A stretch of DNA of 8,246 nucleotides from contig JAAYFA010000342.1 of the NCBI GenBank assembly GCA_012728445.1, positions 1 to 8,246 of the forward strand. The letters run 5' to 3'. Below, in pieces: positions 1-6,128 of the stretch (positions are counted from its first letter, which is position 1; every line of letters begins with the position of its first letter). The stretch comes from Clostridiales bacterium. GTDB taxonomy: Bacteria; Bacillota; Clostridia; Oscillospirales; Acutalibacteraceae. The translations under genes and the position numbers were made by a program. The notes under the pieces are model-generated. The model worked only from the letters and a program-made list of their open reading frames with translations. It was not told the origin of the DNA and did not search any database.

Positions 1-234
1 GCCAAAAGATGCCGGGATGACATCACCACGTACTCGACATTTGAAGTAAACGAAGACAGCCTCAAATTTAAAGCGTTTTACGATACCGGTCAACGGTGTG
101 ACGCATACACCATTAAAAAAACTGTCAACGATTCAAAACCGTTCGAGGAGCCGGCTGGTTTTGATCTATACAGCATCGTCAAGCTCGGCGGGTTTATTTA
201 TACGGTGATAGATATGATTGGCAAGATGGGTTAA
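1..234 (+). CDS. 3' end of a probable metallophosphatase (purple-acid-phosphatase-like C-terminal region)
   Basis: An open frame enters from the left edge and ends at TAA 232-234, leaving 77 C-terminal residues. The pattern 'TYSTFEVNEDSLKFKAFYDTG' (residues 11-31) followed by 'CDAYTIKK' resembles the beta-rich tail that closes many bacterial purple-acid-phosphatase / calcineurin-like phosphoesterases, where a V-x-D/G-S-L strand leads to a D-x-[FY]-x-I-x-K strand. No catalytic motif is present because the N-terminal part lies outside the window, so the family call rests on this tail alone. The last 20 residues are fairly hydrophobic ('LGGFIYTVIDMIGKMG') and may pack as a C-terminal helix. After the stop, the same frame stays open to a second TAA at 307-309, without evidence of use. 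The call is an inference of moderate strength. Confidence 0.5.
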   Translation, partial: AKRCRDDITTYSTFEVNEDSLKFKAFYDTGQRCDAYTIKKTVNDSKPFEEPAGFDLYSIVKLGGFIYTVIDMIGKMG

Positions 235-313
235 GCGGTGTCAACGAGTGACATTACCGAAGAACTGAGCAATCTTGAAATAATGACGAATTTATCGGTT
301 TTTGCCTAAACTA

Positions 314-342
314 TTGCAACTTACGCTAACATATATTATAAT
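314..342 (+). promoter_or_regulatory. Sigma-A promoter of the abiE operon
   Basis: TTGCAA at 314-319 (-35) is followed by an exact 17-bp spacer and a perfect TATAAT at 337-342 (-10). The predicted start site is near 349, about 26 nt before the abiEi ATG. Both boxes lie inside the inverted repeat at 315-358, so a bound repressor would block polymerase directly. Confidence 0.8.
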
Positions 343-358
343 GTTAGCGTAAGTTGCA
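315..358. promoter_or_regulatory. Perfect 18-bp inverted repeat: AbiEi operator candidate
   Basis: The left arm at 315-332 (core GCAACTTACGCTAACAT) and the right arm at 341-358 (core ATGTTAGCGTAAGTTGC) are exact reverse complements across all 18 bp, separated by 8 bp. The repeat covers the promoter from the -35 box to just past the transcription start. AbiEi antitoxins are known to bind inverted repeats in their own promoter and to repress the operon cooperatively, so this is very probably the autoregulatory operator. Because the right arm is transcribed, it could also fold at the RNA level, but the 8-bp A/T spacer and its place over the promoter favour a protein-binding role. Confidence 0.8.
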
Positions 359-374
359 GTTAGGGGGTATTCTT

Positions 375-968
375 ATGACAAATAATCAGAAGTTGCAAAT
401 TTTCATTGACGGCGGGAATGATATTTTTACAGTTAAAGATCTAAGAAAAGTAAACATTCATCATGCTTCATTACCCGCCTTTATTAAGGCGGGTAAACTG
501 GAAAGGATTGCCTACGGTGTTTATGCGACTCCTGAAGCGTTTGAGGATAAAATGTACATCCTGCAAAAGCGAAATCCCAGTATCATTTATTCCCACGGGA
601 CAGCGTTATATCTACATAATTTAACCGACCGTGACCCCATCTCTTATACGATAACTGTCCCCTCCGGTTTTAACACAAAGCGATTTATCGACGAAGGACT
701 TTGTGTGCGTTTGATTAAAAGAGATCTGCATAGCGTTGGTTTAACCAAAAAAACCACAGTCTTTGGTCATAGCATTAACGTCTATAATCTCGAAAGGACT
801 ATTTGTGATATTATTCGCGACCGCAACAATATGGATGTCGATATTATTACGGAAGCTATCAAGCGGTATGTAAAAAGATCCGATAAGGACTTGAATATTC
901 TAATGGATTATGCCAAGAAATTCCGAGTAACTCAACTACTGCGCAATTATTTGGAGGTGTTGCTGTGA
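375..968 (+). CDS. abiEi: AbiEi, type IV antitoxin and transcriptional autorepressor
   Basis: This 197-residue protein has the usual size of AbiEi. Residues about 15-52 form a winged-helix DNA-binding domain ('FTVKDLRKVNIHHASLPAFI', then a wing ending 'ERIAYGVY'). The rest is the C-terminal antitoxin region, with 'IIYSHGTALYLHNLTDR' and 'NVYNLERTICDIIRDR', both typical of the family. In characterised AbiE systems the protein represses its promoter and counters the AbiEii nucleotidyltransferase without stably binding it, which defines a type IV toxin-antitoxin pair. I place the start at ATG 375, which has AGGGGG at 362-367 seven bases upstream. An in-frame TTG at 354 lies inside the operator and lacks a ribosome binding site. 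The stop overlaps the abiEii start (GTGA, 965-968), indicating translational coupling. The coding region is AT-rich compared with ligA. Confidence 0.9.
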   Translation: MTNNQKLQIFIDGGNDIFTVKDLRKVNIHHASLPAFIKAGKLERIAYGVYATPEAFEDKMYILQKRNPSIIYSHGTALYLHNLTDRDPISYTITVPSGFNTKRFIDEGLCVRLIKRDLHSVGLTKKTTVFGHSINVYNLERTICDIIRDRNNMDVDIITEAIKRYVKRSDKDLNILMDYAKKFRVTQLLRNYLEVLL

Positions 969-1807
969 ATACACCAATGCAGTTAAAAGCACGTGTGCGA
1001 AATATGGCAAAAGAAAAAAACTTGGAAGCCGAGGTTGTACTTCGACAGTATATGTTGGAAAAAGTGCTGGAGAAAATCTCGCTTTCAACATACAAAGACA
1101 ACTTCGTACTCAAAGGTGGTATGCTGATTGCCGCAATTGTAGGAATAGATGCCCGTTCAACAATGGATATGGACGGTACGTTAAAAGGGGTTATCCTGAA
1201 AAAAGCACAGATTGAAACTATGTTTGCTTCAATCCTTGCTGTCGAAATCAGCGATGAAGTGAAAATGAAATTAGTGGGCATTGATGACATTCGTGATGAA
1301 GCCGAATATCCCGGGTTTCGCGTAACAATTGAAGCGATTTTAGATAAAACAAGGCAGATGATCAAGTTGGATATTACAACCGGCGATATAATAACACCAA
1401 AAGAAATTAATTATTCTTTCAAGCTCCTGTTTGAAGACAGAGCAATAGAGATAAAAGCATACAACTTGGAAACAGTTCTTGCCGAAAAACTTGAATCCGT
1501 TATTATTCGTGGCACAACCAATACACGAATGAGAGATTTTTATGATATTCATATGTTAATATCCCTGCACTCCACGAATATCGATATGCGTGTTTGTTCA
1601 GAAGCATTAAAAAAGACAACCACGAAAAGAAAAACAAATTTGCAATTTCAAAGCAGCACACTTGCTGTTGACATGCTTGAGCAAAGTAGCATTATGGTAA
1701 ATTTATGGAAGCGGTATCAAGGTCAATACAAATACGCAGAAGATATAACATGGCAGCATATTATTGATAGTGTAAAATGTTTGATGGAGTACACTAATAT
1801 AAATTAA
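965..1807 (+). CDS. abiEii: AbiEii, nucleotidyltransferase toxin of the AbiE phage-defence system
   Basis: This 280-residue protein belongs to the AbiEii/AbiGii branch of the DNA polymerase beta-like nucleotidyltransferases. Motif I is visible as G51-G52 followed by 'RSTMDMD' with D68 and D70, the predicted metal ligands. A second acidic strand is 'IKLDITTGD' around D136. The conserved helix 'ETVLAEKLESVIIRG' (169-183, K175) leads to 'RMRDFYDI' (R190, D191, D194). All expected catalytic residues are present, so the toxin should be active. Related toxins transfer nucleotides to RNA (for example the tRNA 3' end in mycobacterial homologues), halting growth on phage infection; the substrate here is not known. 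The start is GTG 965 with GGAGG at 953-957, overlapping the abiEi stop by 4 bp. A hairpin terminator follows at 1885. Base composition is AT-rich (about 30% GC in the sampled line 1501-1560), which suggests horizontal acquisition. Confidence 0.9.
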   Translation: MNTPMQLKARVRNMAKEKNLEAEVVLRQYMLEKVLEKISLSTYKDNFVLKGGMLIAAIVGIDARSTMDMDGTLKGVILKKAQIETMFASILAVEISDEVKMKLVGIDDIRDEAEYPGFRVTIEAILDKTRQMIKLDITTGDIITPKEINYSFKLLFEDRAIEIKAYNLETVLAEKLESVIIRGTTNTRMRDFYDIHMLISLHSTNIDMRVCSEALKKTTTKRKTNLQFQSSTLAVDMLEQSSIMVNLWKRYQGQYKYAEDITWQHIIDSVKCLMEYTNIN

Positions 1808-1884
1808 ACTCAAAAAAATTCCTTCATAGCAACCGATCACCTCATCTTGTGACGCTTCCAACGCCGGAGAAATAATTTAGTGAA

Positions 1885-1932
1885 GGCAGACAATGCATCA
1901 AAACATTGCCTGCCTCATTTTTATTTATTTTA
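1885..1932 (+). terminator. Terminator of the abiE operon, possibly bidirectional
   Basis: GGCAGACAATG (1885-1895) pairs with CATTGCCTGCC (1904-1914) with one A/C mismatch around an 8-nt loop, followed by a T-rich tract from 1915 to 1932. The T tract suits plus-strand transcription from abiEii. On the minus strand the hairpin follows the phosphoesterase gene but is trailed only by a weak T/A-rich run, so service to both convergent units is possible but less sure. Confidence 0.7.
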
Positions 1933-3073
1933 GCCAATAAAAAATTAGTGTTCCTATTGTAGCAATGGCTACCGCAGGTATAATAATCTTTAATGCTCGT
2001 TCAAAAATCGTATGGAAACGGTCGGACAGCAGCATATAGCCTTTGATAGAATTACACTTGGTGCCGAAAAAGTCACGGTAACGGTGCATTTTCGTTTCAA
2101 ACCGCCAAAGGTCATTTTCGTCAAGCGTTATCATTCGCACCCCTTGGCGCAGGCCGTCACCGTAGATGTGAAAGCCGCTGCATTTGCATTGGCCGAGTGT
2201 TATGCCGTCTACTTTGCCGACAAAGTCATTCATGTGGTCGTGCCCAAAGAAGGCGCCGATGACATCTCCCTGCTTTTTCCAGCTTGCAAACTGGCCGTTG
2301 TTATAGTCCGGTGTACAGGGCCCTTCGCCGAGATAGCCGGTCGCCTTTTTCTTGTCGAGCACATAACAGTCTTTATCGTGCCAACTGTTGCCCCTGACTG
2401 CATACGGATGAAAACGGCTTGTTTTTTTAAGCAATTGGTATTCTTCCGTTACCGGAATGTGTTGAAATACGAGGGACGGTACAGATTTGCCACCGTTTTG
2501 CGCTTTCAACCTGTTAGATACCCGCTCGCACCATTTTATCTGATCCGTTTCCACATACGCATACTTTCCTCTGCCTGCGGGCGCTCTATCGCCCGAATCA
2601 ATAAGCCAAATGTTAAAGACATCTTTGTCGCACGTGCTGTCTTTCACAAGCAAATTACAGGTGCCGCAGCCCGTGATATCCGGCGTATCTATATTCCTGA
2701 AGTTTGGATATTCTTGAAACAAAGCGAGCAACGGTTCCTTTGGTTTACCACCTTCACCGTCATGGTTGCCGAACGTCAGCGCTAGCGGGACGTTCCGCTC
2801 GGCAAAGGGTTTAATAATCCTCTGCACTTCTTCCCTTAACTGCTCCACGCTTAAATCTTGTTCTTCCCCTTGACTGTTTTTGAAATGGCCCGAAACAATG
2901 TCGCCCATGAGCACCGCTAGATCCGGTTTTAACTCGTCGAGAGCCCTGTTAATAAGCCGAAGGAAATCTTCAGTCTTATCATCCGGTACATATTTTTCAT
3001 GAATATCGCCTACTGCCATAATCTTGAATTTCAAATTTTTATCAAAGCACAGCGGCTCAAATTCTTTAGACAT
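1925..3073 (-). CDS. Calcineurin-like metallophosphoesterase with C-terminal membrane anchor
   Basis: This 382-residue protein carries a full set of calcineurin-superfamily motifs: 'GDIH' (D23, H25), 'GDIVSG' (D58), 'GNHDGEG' (N103, H104), 'FQHIPV' (H205) and 'GHDH' (H278, H280). These supply the two-metal site of an active phosphoesterase. The spacing and the motif 'GNHD' followed by a Glu/Gly segment resemble the Dcr2-like group; the substrate cannot be told. There is no signal peptide. A single hydrophobic stretch at 363-381 ends one residue before the C-terminus, so the protein looks tail-anchored with its catalytic domain in the cytoplasm. It is cysteine-rich in places (136, 139, 148, 236, 253). 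Its ATG lies 15 nt after the ligA stop, with AAAGGAA (revcomp of 3080-3086) as ribosome binding site, so it is probably cotranscribed with ligA. No functional link to DNA ligation is evident. Confidence 0.85.
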   Translation of the reverse strand: MSKEFEPLCFDKNLKFKIMAVGDIHEKYVPDDKTEDFLRLINRALDELKPDLAVLMGDIVSGHFKNSQGEEQDLSVEQLREEVQRIIKPFAERNVPLALTFGNHDGEGGKPKEPLLALFQEYPNFRNIDTPDITGCGTCNLLVKDSTCDKDVFNIWLIDSGDRAPAGRGKYAYVETDQIKWCERVSNRLKAQNGGKSVPSLVFQHIPVTEEYQLLKKTSRFHPYAVRGNSWHDKDCYVLDKKKATGYLGEGPCTPDYNNGQFASWKKQGDVIGAFFGHDHMNDFVGKVDGITLGQCKCSGFHIYGDGLRQGVRMITLDENDLWRFETKMHRYRDFFGTKCNSIKGYMLLSDRFHTIFERALKIIIPAVAIATIGTLIFYWLK

Positions 3074-3088
3074 GTCGTGTTCCTTTCG

Positions 3089-5071
3089 TTACTTTATCAT
3101 TTCCAAAAATTGTTCTTCGCTGATGACCGGCACGCCCAGCGTATTGGCCTTGGTCAGTTTGCTGCCGGCATCTTCCCCTGCGAGTACGAAACCGGTCTTT
3201 TTGGAAACGGAGGAAGAAACTTTTCCGCTATAGCTCTCAATGATCTCTGTGGCCTCGGTGCGGGAATACGTTGGCAGCGTACCGGTTAAAACAAAGGTTT
3301 TGCCCACAAAACGGTTGTCTATCACCTTTTTGTCGGATTTCATATTCAAATTGTTTTCTTTGAGTTCTTCTATTAAAGCCCTTGACTGTGGCAATGCAAA
3401 ATAATCCACCAGACTTTTTGCTGTAATGTTGCCGAAACCTTCGATTGCGGCTACATCTTCTTCACAAGCCGCCATCACCTCATCGATTGTATGGAAACGC
3501 TCCGCTAAAAGTTTAGCGGACTTTTGCCCGATGTGACGGATACCCAAGGCATAGATCAATCGGTCTAATTCTTTCTGTTTGGAAAGTTCAATCGCCCTGA
3601 TTAAATTTTCGGCTGACTTTTGTGCAAAACGCTCCAGCACCGAAACTTGCTCAAAACTAAGCCGGTAAATATCTGCGGCGGTTTTAAGCATGCCTTCATT
3701 TACCAAACGCTCTAAAATGCCCTCGCCCAGCCCTTCAATGTCCATTGCGTCGCGGGAGCAGAAGTGAATTAAGAGCCGCAAAAGTTGTGCCGGACATTCC
3801 GGATTGACACATCGTATGGCCGATTCTTCCGGTTCCCTGACAACATGCGCACCGCACGACGGGCAAACACTGGGCAGTACATAAGGTTCTGAATTTTCCG
3901 CATGGCTGACAACGCTTAAAATCTCCGGTATAATATCCCCCGCTTTCCGCAGAATAACCGTATCGCCGATGCGTATGTCCTTTTCGGTTATATAGTCTTG
4001 ATTGTGCAGGGTTGCCCTGCCCACTGTGGAGCCTGCAATAAGAACGGGGGCAAGATTGGCGGTTGGGGTTAATACACCTGTTCTGCCAACGTTAATTTCA
4101 ACGCTCAACAATGTTGTCTGCTTTTCTTCCGGCGGGTATTTATAGGCCAGCGCCCATTTGGGAAACTTTGAGGTGCTACCCAAAGCTGTGCGCCTCTCAA
4201 AACTATTCACCTTGATAACGGCGCCGTCGATACCGTAAGGAAGCATGCCCCTGACTGTACCGATTCTTTCAAGCTCAGCCATCACCTCGTCAATGGTGCC
4301 GAATTCATTGTACATGGGGATTGTCTTAAAACCGAGACTCTTTAAATAATCCAGAGCGCTTTTATGATCATGCAGTTCGGCGCCTGTTACCTGCTGAATA
4401 TTAAACACAAAAATATCGAGCGACCGCTGTGCGGTGATTTTTGGATTTTTTTGCCGAAGGGAACCGGCGGCGGCGTTACGGGGGTTTTTAAAAGGCTTTT
4501 CTTCGTTCAGCTCCTGCTTTTCAACAATTTCGGTGAAAATTTGATGGGGCATATAAACTTCGCCCCGCACCTCTATAAAAGGCACCGGTGACTTTAGTCG
4601 CAACGGAATTGCTCGTACGGTTTTGAGGTTCGCGGTTACGTCTTCGCCGGTAACCCCGTCTCCTCTTGTTGAGCCTCTGACAAATACGCCATCCTCGTAT
4701 TCGAGCGATACCGACAGCCCGTCTATTTTAGGTTCTACGATATAAGTGACATCGGGCGCCGTTTCACGCACTCTTTTATCAAAAGCCAATACCTCTTCAT
4801 AGTTGAAAGCATCCTGCAAACTTTCCATAGGAACAATGTGCCGAACCGACCGGAATCGGTTGTCCGCAACGCCGCCGACACGATGCGTCGGTGAGTCTTC
4901 CGTGAGCAGTTCGGGGTACAGTTCTTCAATCGCAACAAGTTCGCGCAAGAGCTTGTCGTATTCAACGTCATCAATCTCCGGAGCGTCTTCATTATAATAT
5001 TTGTCGCTGTGGTAATGGATAATTTTTTGCAGTTCCTCGGCCCTCTGCTTACAGGAGATAAAGTCTTTCAT
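3089..5071 (-). CDS. ligA: NAD+-dependent DNA ligase LigA
   Basis: This 660-residue protein has the full architecture of bacterial LigA, which seals nicks in Okazaki-fragment joining and repair using NAD+ to adenylate itself. Domain Ia (residues 1-70) carries the NMN-binding 'YY' and 'DDVEYD' region. The nucleotidyltransferase domain has the adenylated lysine in 'EPKIDG' (K115), 'RGSTRGDG' (132-139), 'EVRGEVYM' (167-174), 'DGAVIK' (282-287) and 'KYPP' (K311). An OB fold follows, then a four-cysteine zinc finger (C403, C406, C421, C426), a helix-hairpin-helix region with 'GLGEGILERL' and 'IEGFGNITAKSL', and a C-terminal BRCT domain (about 584-660, 'FVGKTFVLTGTLPTYSR'). No key residue is missing. 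The start ATG 5071 has AGGTGA (revcomp of 5076-5081) in front. It is the first gene of a unit that continues into the phosphoesterase. Confidence 0.98.
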   Translation of the reverse strand: MKDFISCKQRAEELQKIIHYHSDKYYNEDAPEIDDVEYDKLLRELVAIEELYPELLTEDSPTHRVGGVADNRFRSVRHIVPMESLQDAFNYEEVLAFDKRVRETAPDVTYIVEPKIDGLSVSLEYEDGVFVRGSTRGDGVTGEDVTANLKTVRAIPLRLKSPVPFIEVRGEVYMPHQIFTEIVEKQELNEEKPFKNPRNAAAGSLRQKNPKITAQRSLDIFVFNIQQVTGAELHDHKSALDYLKSLGFKTIPMYNEFGTIDEVMAELERIGTVRGMLPYGIDGAVIKVNSFERRTALGSTSKFPKWALAYKYPPEEKQTTLLSVEINVGRTGVLTPTANLAPVLIAGSTVGRATLHNQDYITEKDIRIGDTVILRKAGDIIPEILSVVSHAENSEPYVLPSVCPSCGAHVVREPEESAIRCVNPECPAQLLRLLIHFCSRDAMDIEGLGEGILERLVNEGMLKTAADIYRLSFEQVSVLERFAQKSAENLIRAIELSKQKELDRLIYALGIRHIGQKSAKLLAERFHTIDEVMAACEEDVAAIEGFGNITAKSLVDYFALPQSRALIEELKENNLNMKSDKKVIDNRFVGKTFVLTGTLPTYSRTEATEIIESYSGKVSSSVSKKTGFVLAGEDAGSKLTKANTLGVPVISEEQFLEMIK

Positions 5072-5115
5072 ATAATCACCTAATTATTCGCTTTCGTTAT
5101 GCTTTTCACCGTTTC

Positions 5116-5144
5116 ATTATATCAAATACATATTCAAGATACAA
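5116..5144 (-). promoter_or_regulatory. Sigma-A promoter of ligA
   Basis: Read on the minus strand, TTGTAT (revcomp of 5139-5144) is followed by a 17-bp spacer and a perfect TATAAT (revcomp of 5116-5121). The start site would be near 5109, giving a leader of about 38 nt before the ligA ATG. No operator-like repeat is visible here, in keeping with constitutive expression. Confidence 0.7.
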
Positions 5145-5165
5145 TTGAATTTCTAATTCCGGGCA

Positions 5166-5200
5166 GATAAAATGCCCCGCAACATAAGCCGCGGGGCATT
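5166..5200 (-). terminator. Terminator with perfect 10-bp stem, closing the minus-strand unit upstream of ligA
   Basis: AATGCCCCGC (5171-5180) and GCGGGGCATT (5191-5200) are exact reverse complements around a 10-nt loop. On the minus strand the stem runs into TTTTATC, a short U tract; on the plus strand no T tract follows. It therefore ends transcription coming from the 5644-5672 promoter and insulates the ligA promoter, whose -35 box lies 22 bp further on. Confidence 0.75.
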
Positions 5201-5637
5201 CACATATTAAATTGTAAGGATTGCACTCTTGTCAAATATATTCGCTCTTCATAAACTAGTACCAATAACTCTAAATAGTACTTTATGATGCTGATGATAC
5301 CAAATGACACCAAAACTATTGACACTGTAACTGTGCTGTGCTTGGAATTGCTAACAAGTAACTCTACTTGCCTTTCCGCTGCCCAACGGTCAATAGAATG
5401 CGCTTAAAACAAAATTTGTTCAATTGCGGCGTTGCTAGAGATAATGGTTTATTTATTTCCTTACTCTTCGCGGTTGCCGATAAATACAATTCATTGCCGC
5501 ATTCATTACCGTGGGCGCCATGTTGTACGGTGCGTTTTCATTGTGCAGTGGAACCGCCTCCCTTAAACTTTATTTGCGTCTCTTCCAACGCACTCAGAAC
5601 TTTCTGAGAACTCTTATTCAATCATCCTCTTCGGTTC
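5170..5637 (-). other. Unidentified minus-strand transcript of about 465 nt: structured RNA or decayed small gene
   Basis: This stretch has no convincing gene but sits between a near-consensus promoter and a clean terminator on the same strand. Several hairpins are visible: TGCGT 5575-5579 with ACGCA 5588-5592, abutting CTCAGAA 5593-5599 with TTCTGAG 5602-5608; ACCGT 5508-5512 with ACGGT 5527-5531; CAAGTA 5355-5360 with TACTTG 5365-5370 around a 4-nt loop; and an AGTAC/GTACT stem near 5258-5282. On the minus strand, a frame from TTG 5621 runs 27 codons to TGA 5540-5538, stays open another 57 codons to TAG 5366-5364, and a shifted frame then stays open to TGA 5202-5200 at the terminator edge. 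I do not recognise tmRNA, RNase P RNA, SRP RNA or a T-box in it. It could be an ornate noncoding RNA, a pseudogene with one nonsense and one frameshift change, or a dispersed repeat. Confidence 0.4.
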
Positions 5638-5643
5638 ATCTAT

Positions 5644-5672
5644 ATTGTAGCACGACATGTTGACATTGTCAA
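5644..5672 (-). promoter_or_regulatory. Near-consensus sigma-A promoter, minus strand
   Basis: On the minus strand, a perfect TTGACA (revcomp of 5667-5672) is separated by 17 bp from TACAAT (revcomp of 5644-5649), which is preceded by TGC, an extended -10 feature. It is the best promoter in the window by match to consensus. Predicted start is near 5637. It points away from the DUF1292 gene and into the unexplained unit ending at 5170. Confidence 0.8.
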
Positions 5673-5674
5673 CA
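5658..5674. promoter_or_regulatory. 17-bp palindrome over the -35 box: operator candidate
   Basis: TGTTGACATTGTCAACA is a perfect odd palindrome with 8-bp arms around a central T. It contains the -35 hexamer of the minus-strand promoter, so a dimeric repressor bound here would block it. The regulator is not identifiable from the window. Part of the symmetry is built into TTGACA, but the full 8-bp arms exceed what the hexamer alone requires. Confidence 0.45.
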
Positions 5675-5731
5675 GTTAATCGCCATATGTGCAGATATTT
5701 TTAATCATATTACACTTATGCTTATTTCCTA

Positions 5732-5760
5732 TTGACTAATTGTTTAAATCTGGTTAAAAT
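5732..5760 (+). promoter_or_regulatory. Sigma-A promoter of the DUF1292 gene
   Basis: TTGACT (5732-5737) is followed by a 17-bp spacer and TAAAAT (5755-5760). The start site would be near 5767, leaving a leader of about 23 nt that contains the GAGGA ribosome binding site. It may also supply 6S RNA by cotranscription, since that RNA begins right after the gene. Confidence 0.65.
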
Positions 5761-5789
5761 ATAATCAGAAGATTGAAACGAGGAAATGA

Positions 5790-6128
5790 ATGATGCAAGA
5801 TGAATATAATCCTGATATAGTCAGTGTGGTTGACGAAGACGGCAAGGAACATGTCTTTGAGGAATTGGACAGAATTGAAACAGACAAAGGCAAGTATGTA
5901 GCGTTAATTCCGTTATATAACGATGCGGAGCAAATGCTTGAAGACATCGGTGAGCTGATTATACTAAAAGTTGAGGACGAAGACGGAGAAATCTATTTGT
6001 CGCCCATTGAAGACGAAAAAGAATTCAACGAAATTGGTCAGCTTTTTGAAGACAGACTCAGTGAGGCTTTCGAGTTCGATGAAAACAAAGAAGAAGACAA
6101 AGAAGACAAAGAAAAAGAAAAAGAATAA
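5790..6128 (+). CDS. DUF1292 (YrzB-like) small acidic protein
   Basis: This 112-residue protein matches the DUF1292 family of small acidic Firmicutes proteins, of unknown function. The domain spans about residues 8-85: 'DIVSVVDEDGKEHVFEELDR', then 'YVALIPLYNDAE' and 'LIILKVEDEDGEIYLSPIED', a pattern of short beta strands with acidic turns. The last 18 residues are a low-complexity Lys/Glu/Asp tail, likely disordered. Family members often sit near ruvX (yqgF) and ireB homologues, but neither is in this window. The start is ATG 5790 or the adjacent ATG 5793; GAGGA at 5780-5784 gives better spacing to 5793. The gene has its own promoter, and its stop codon touches the closing stem of the downstream 6S RNA. 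Confidence 0.85.
   Translation: MMQDEYNPDIVSVVDEDGKEHVFEELDRIETDKGKYVALIPLYNDAEQMLEDIGELIILKVEDEDGEIYLSPIEDEKEFNEIGQLFEDRLSEAFEFDENKEEDKEDKEKEKE

Noticed and set aside
255..306. Possible terminator for the first gene (ACCGA ... TCGGT then TTTTT)
   Set aside because: The stem is only 5 bp and the loop exceeds 30 nt, so it is too weak to report.
235..309. In-frame open stretch after the stop of the first gene
   Set aside because: 24 codons, no ribosome binding site of note and no recognisable protein pattern; most likely chance.
354..374. Longer abiEi starting at TTG 354
   Set aside because: The TTG lies inside the operator arm and only about 5 nt from the predicted transcription start, with no ribosome binding site; ATG 375 has AGGGGG at ideal spacing.
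859..1365. Minus-strand open frame of 168 codons
   Set aside because: It lies opposite abiEi/abiEii, whose motifs are unmistakable; this is an antisense shadow.
1885..1914. Shared repeat between the terminators at 1885-1914 and 7051-7083 (both contain CTGCC/GGCAG)
   Set aside because: The common part is only five or six bases within GC-rich stems and the loops differ, so it is not a dispersed repeat.
2012..2785. Plus-strand open frame of 257 codons
   Set aside because: Antisense to the phosphoesterase gene, which shows every catalytic motif; the plus-strand translation has no family pattern.
5368..5607. Plus-strand open frame of 79 codons
   Set aside because: Starts with TTG without a ribosome binding site, has no protein-like pattern and lies opposite a unit whose promoter and terminator are on the minus strand.
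5170..5637. tmRNA, RNase P RNA or T-box as identity of the minus-strand unit
   Set aside because: No tRNA-like ends or tag frame, no conserved RNase P P4 sequence such as GAGGAAAGTCC, and no T-box GGTGGTACCGCG element were seen.
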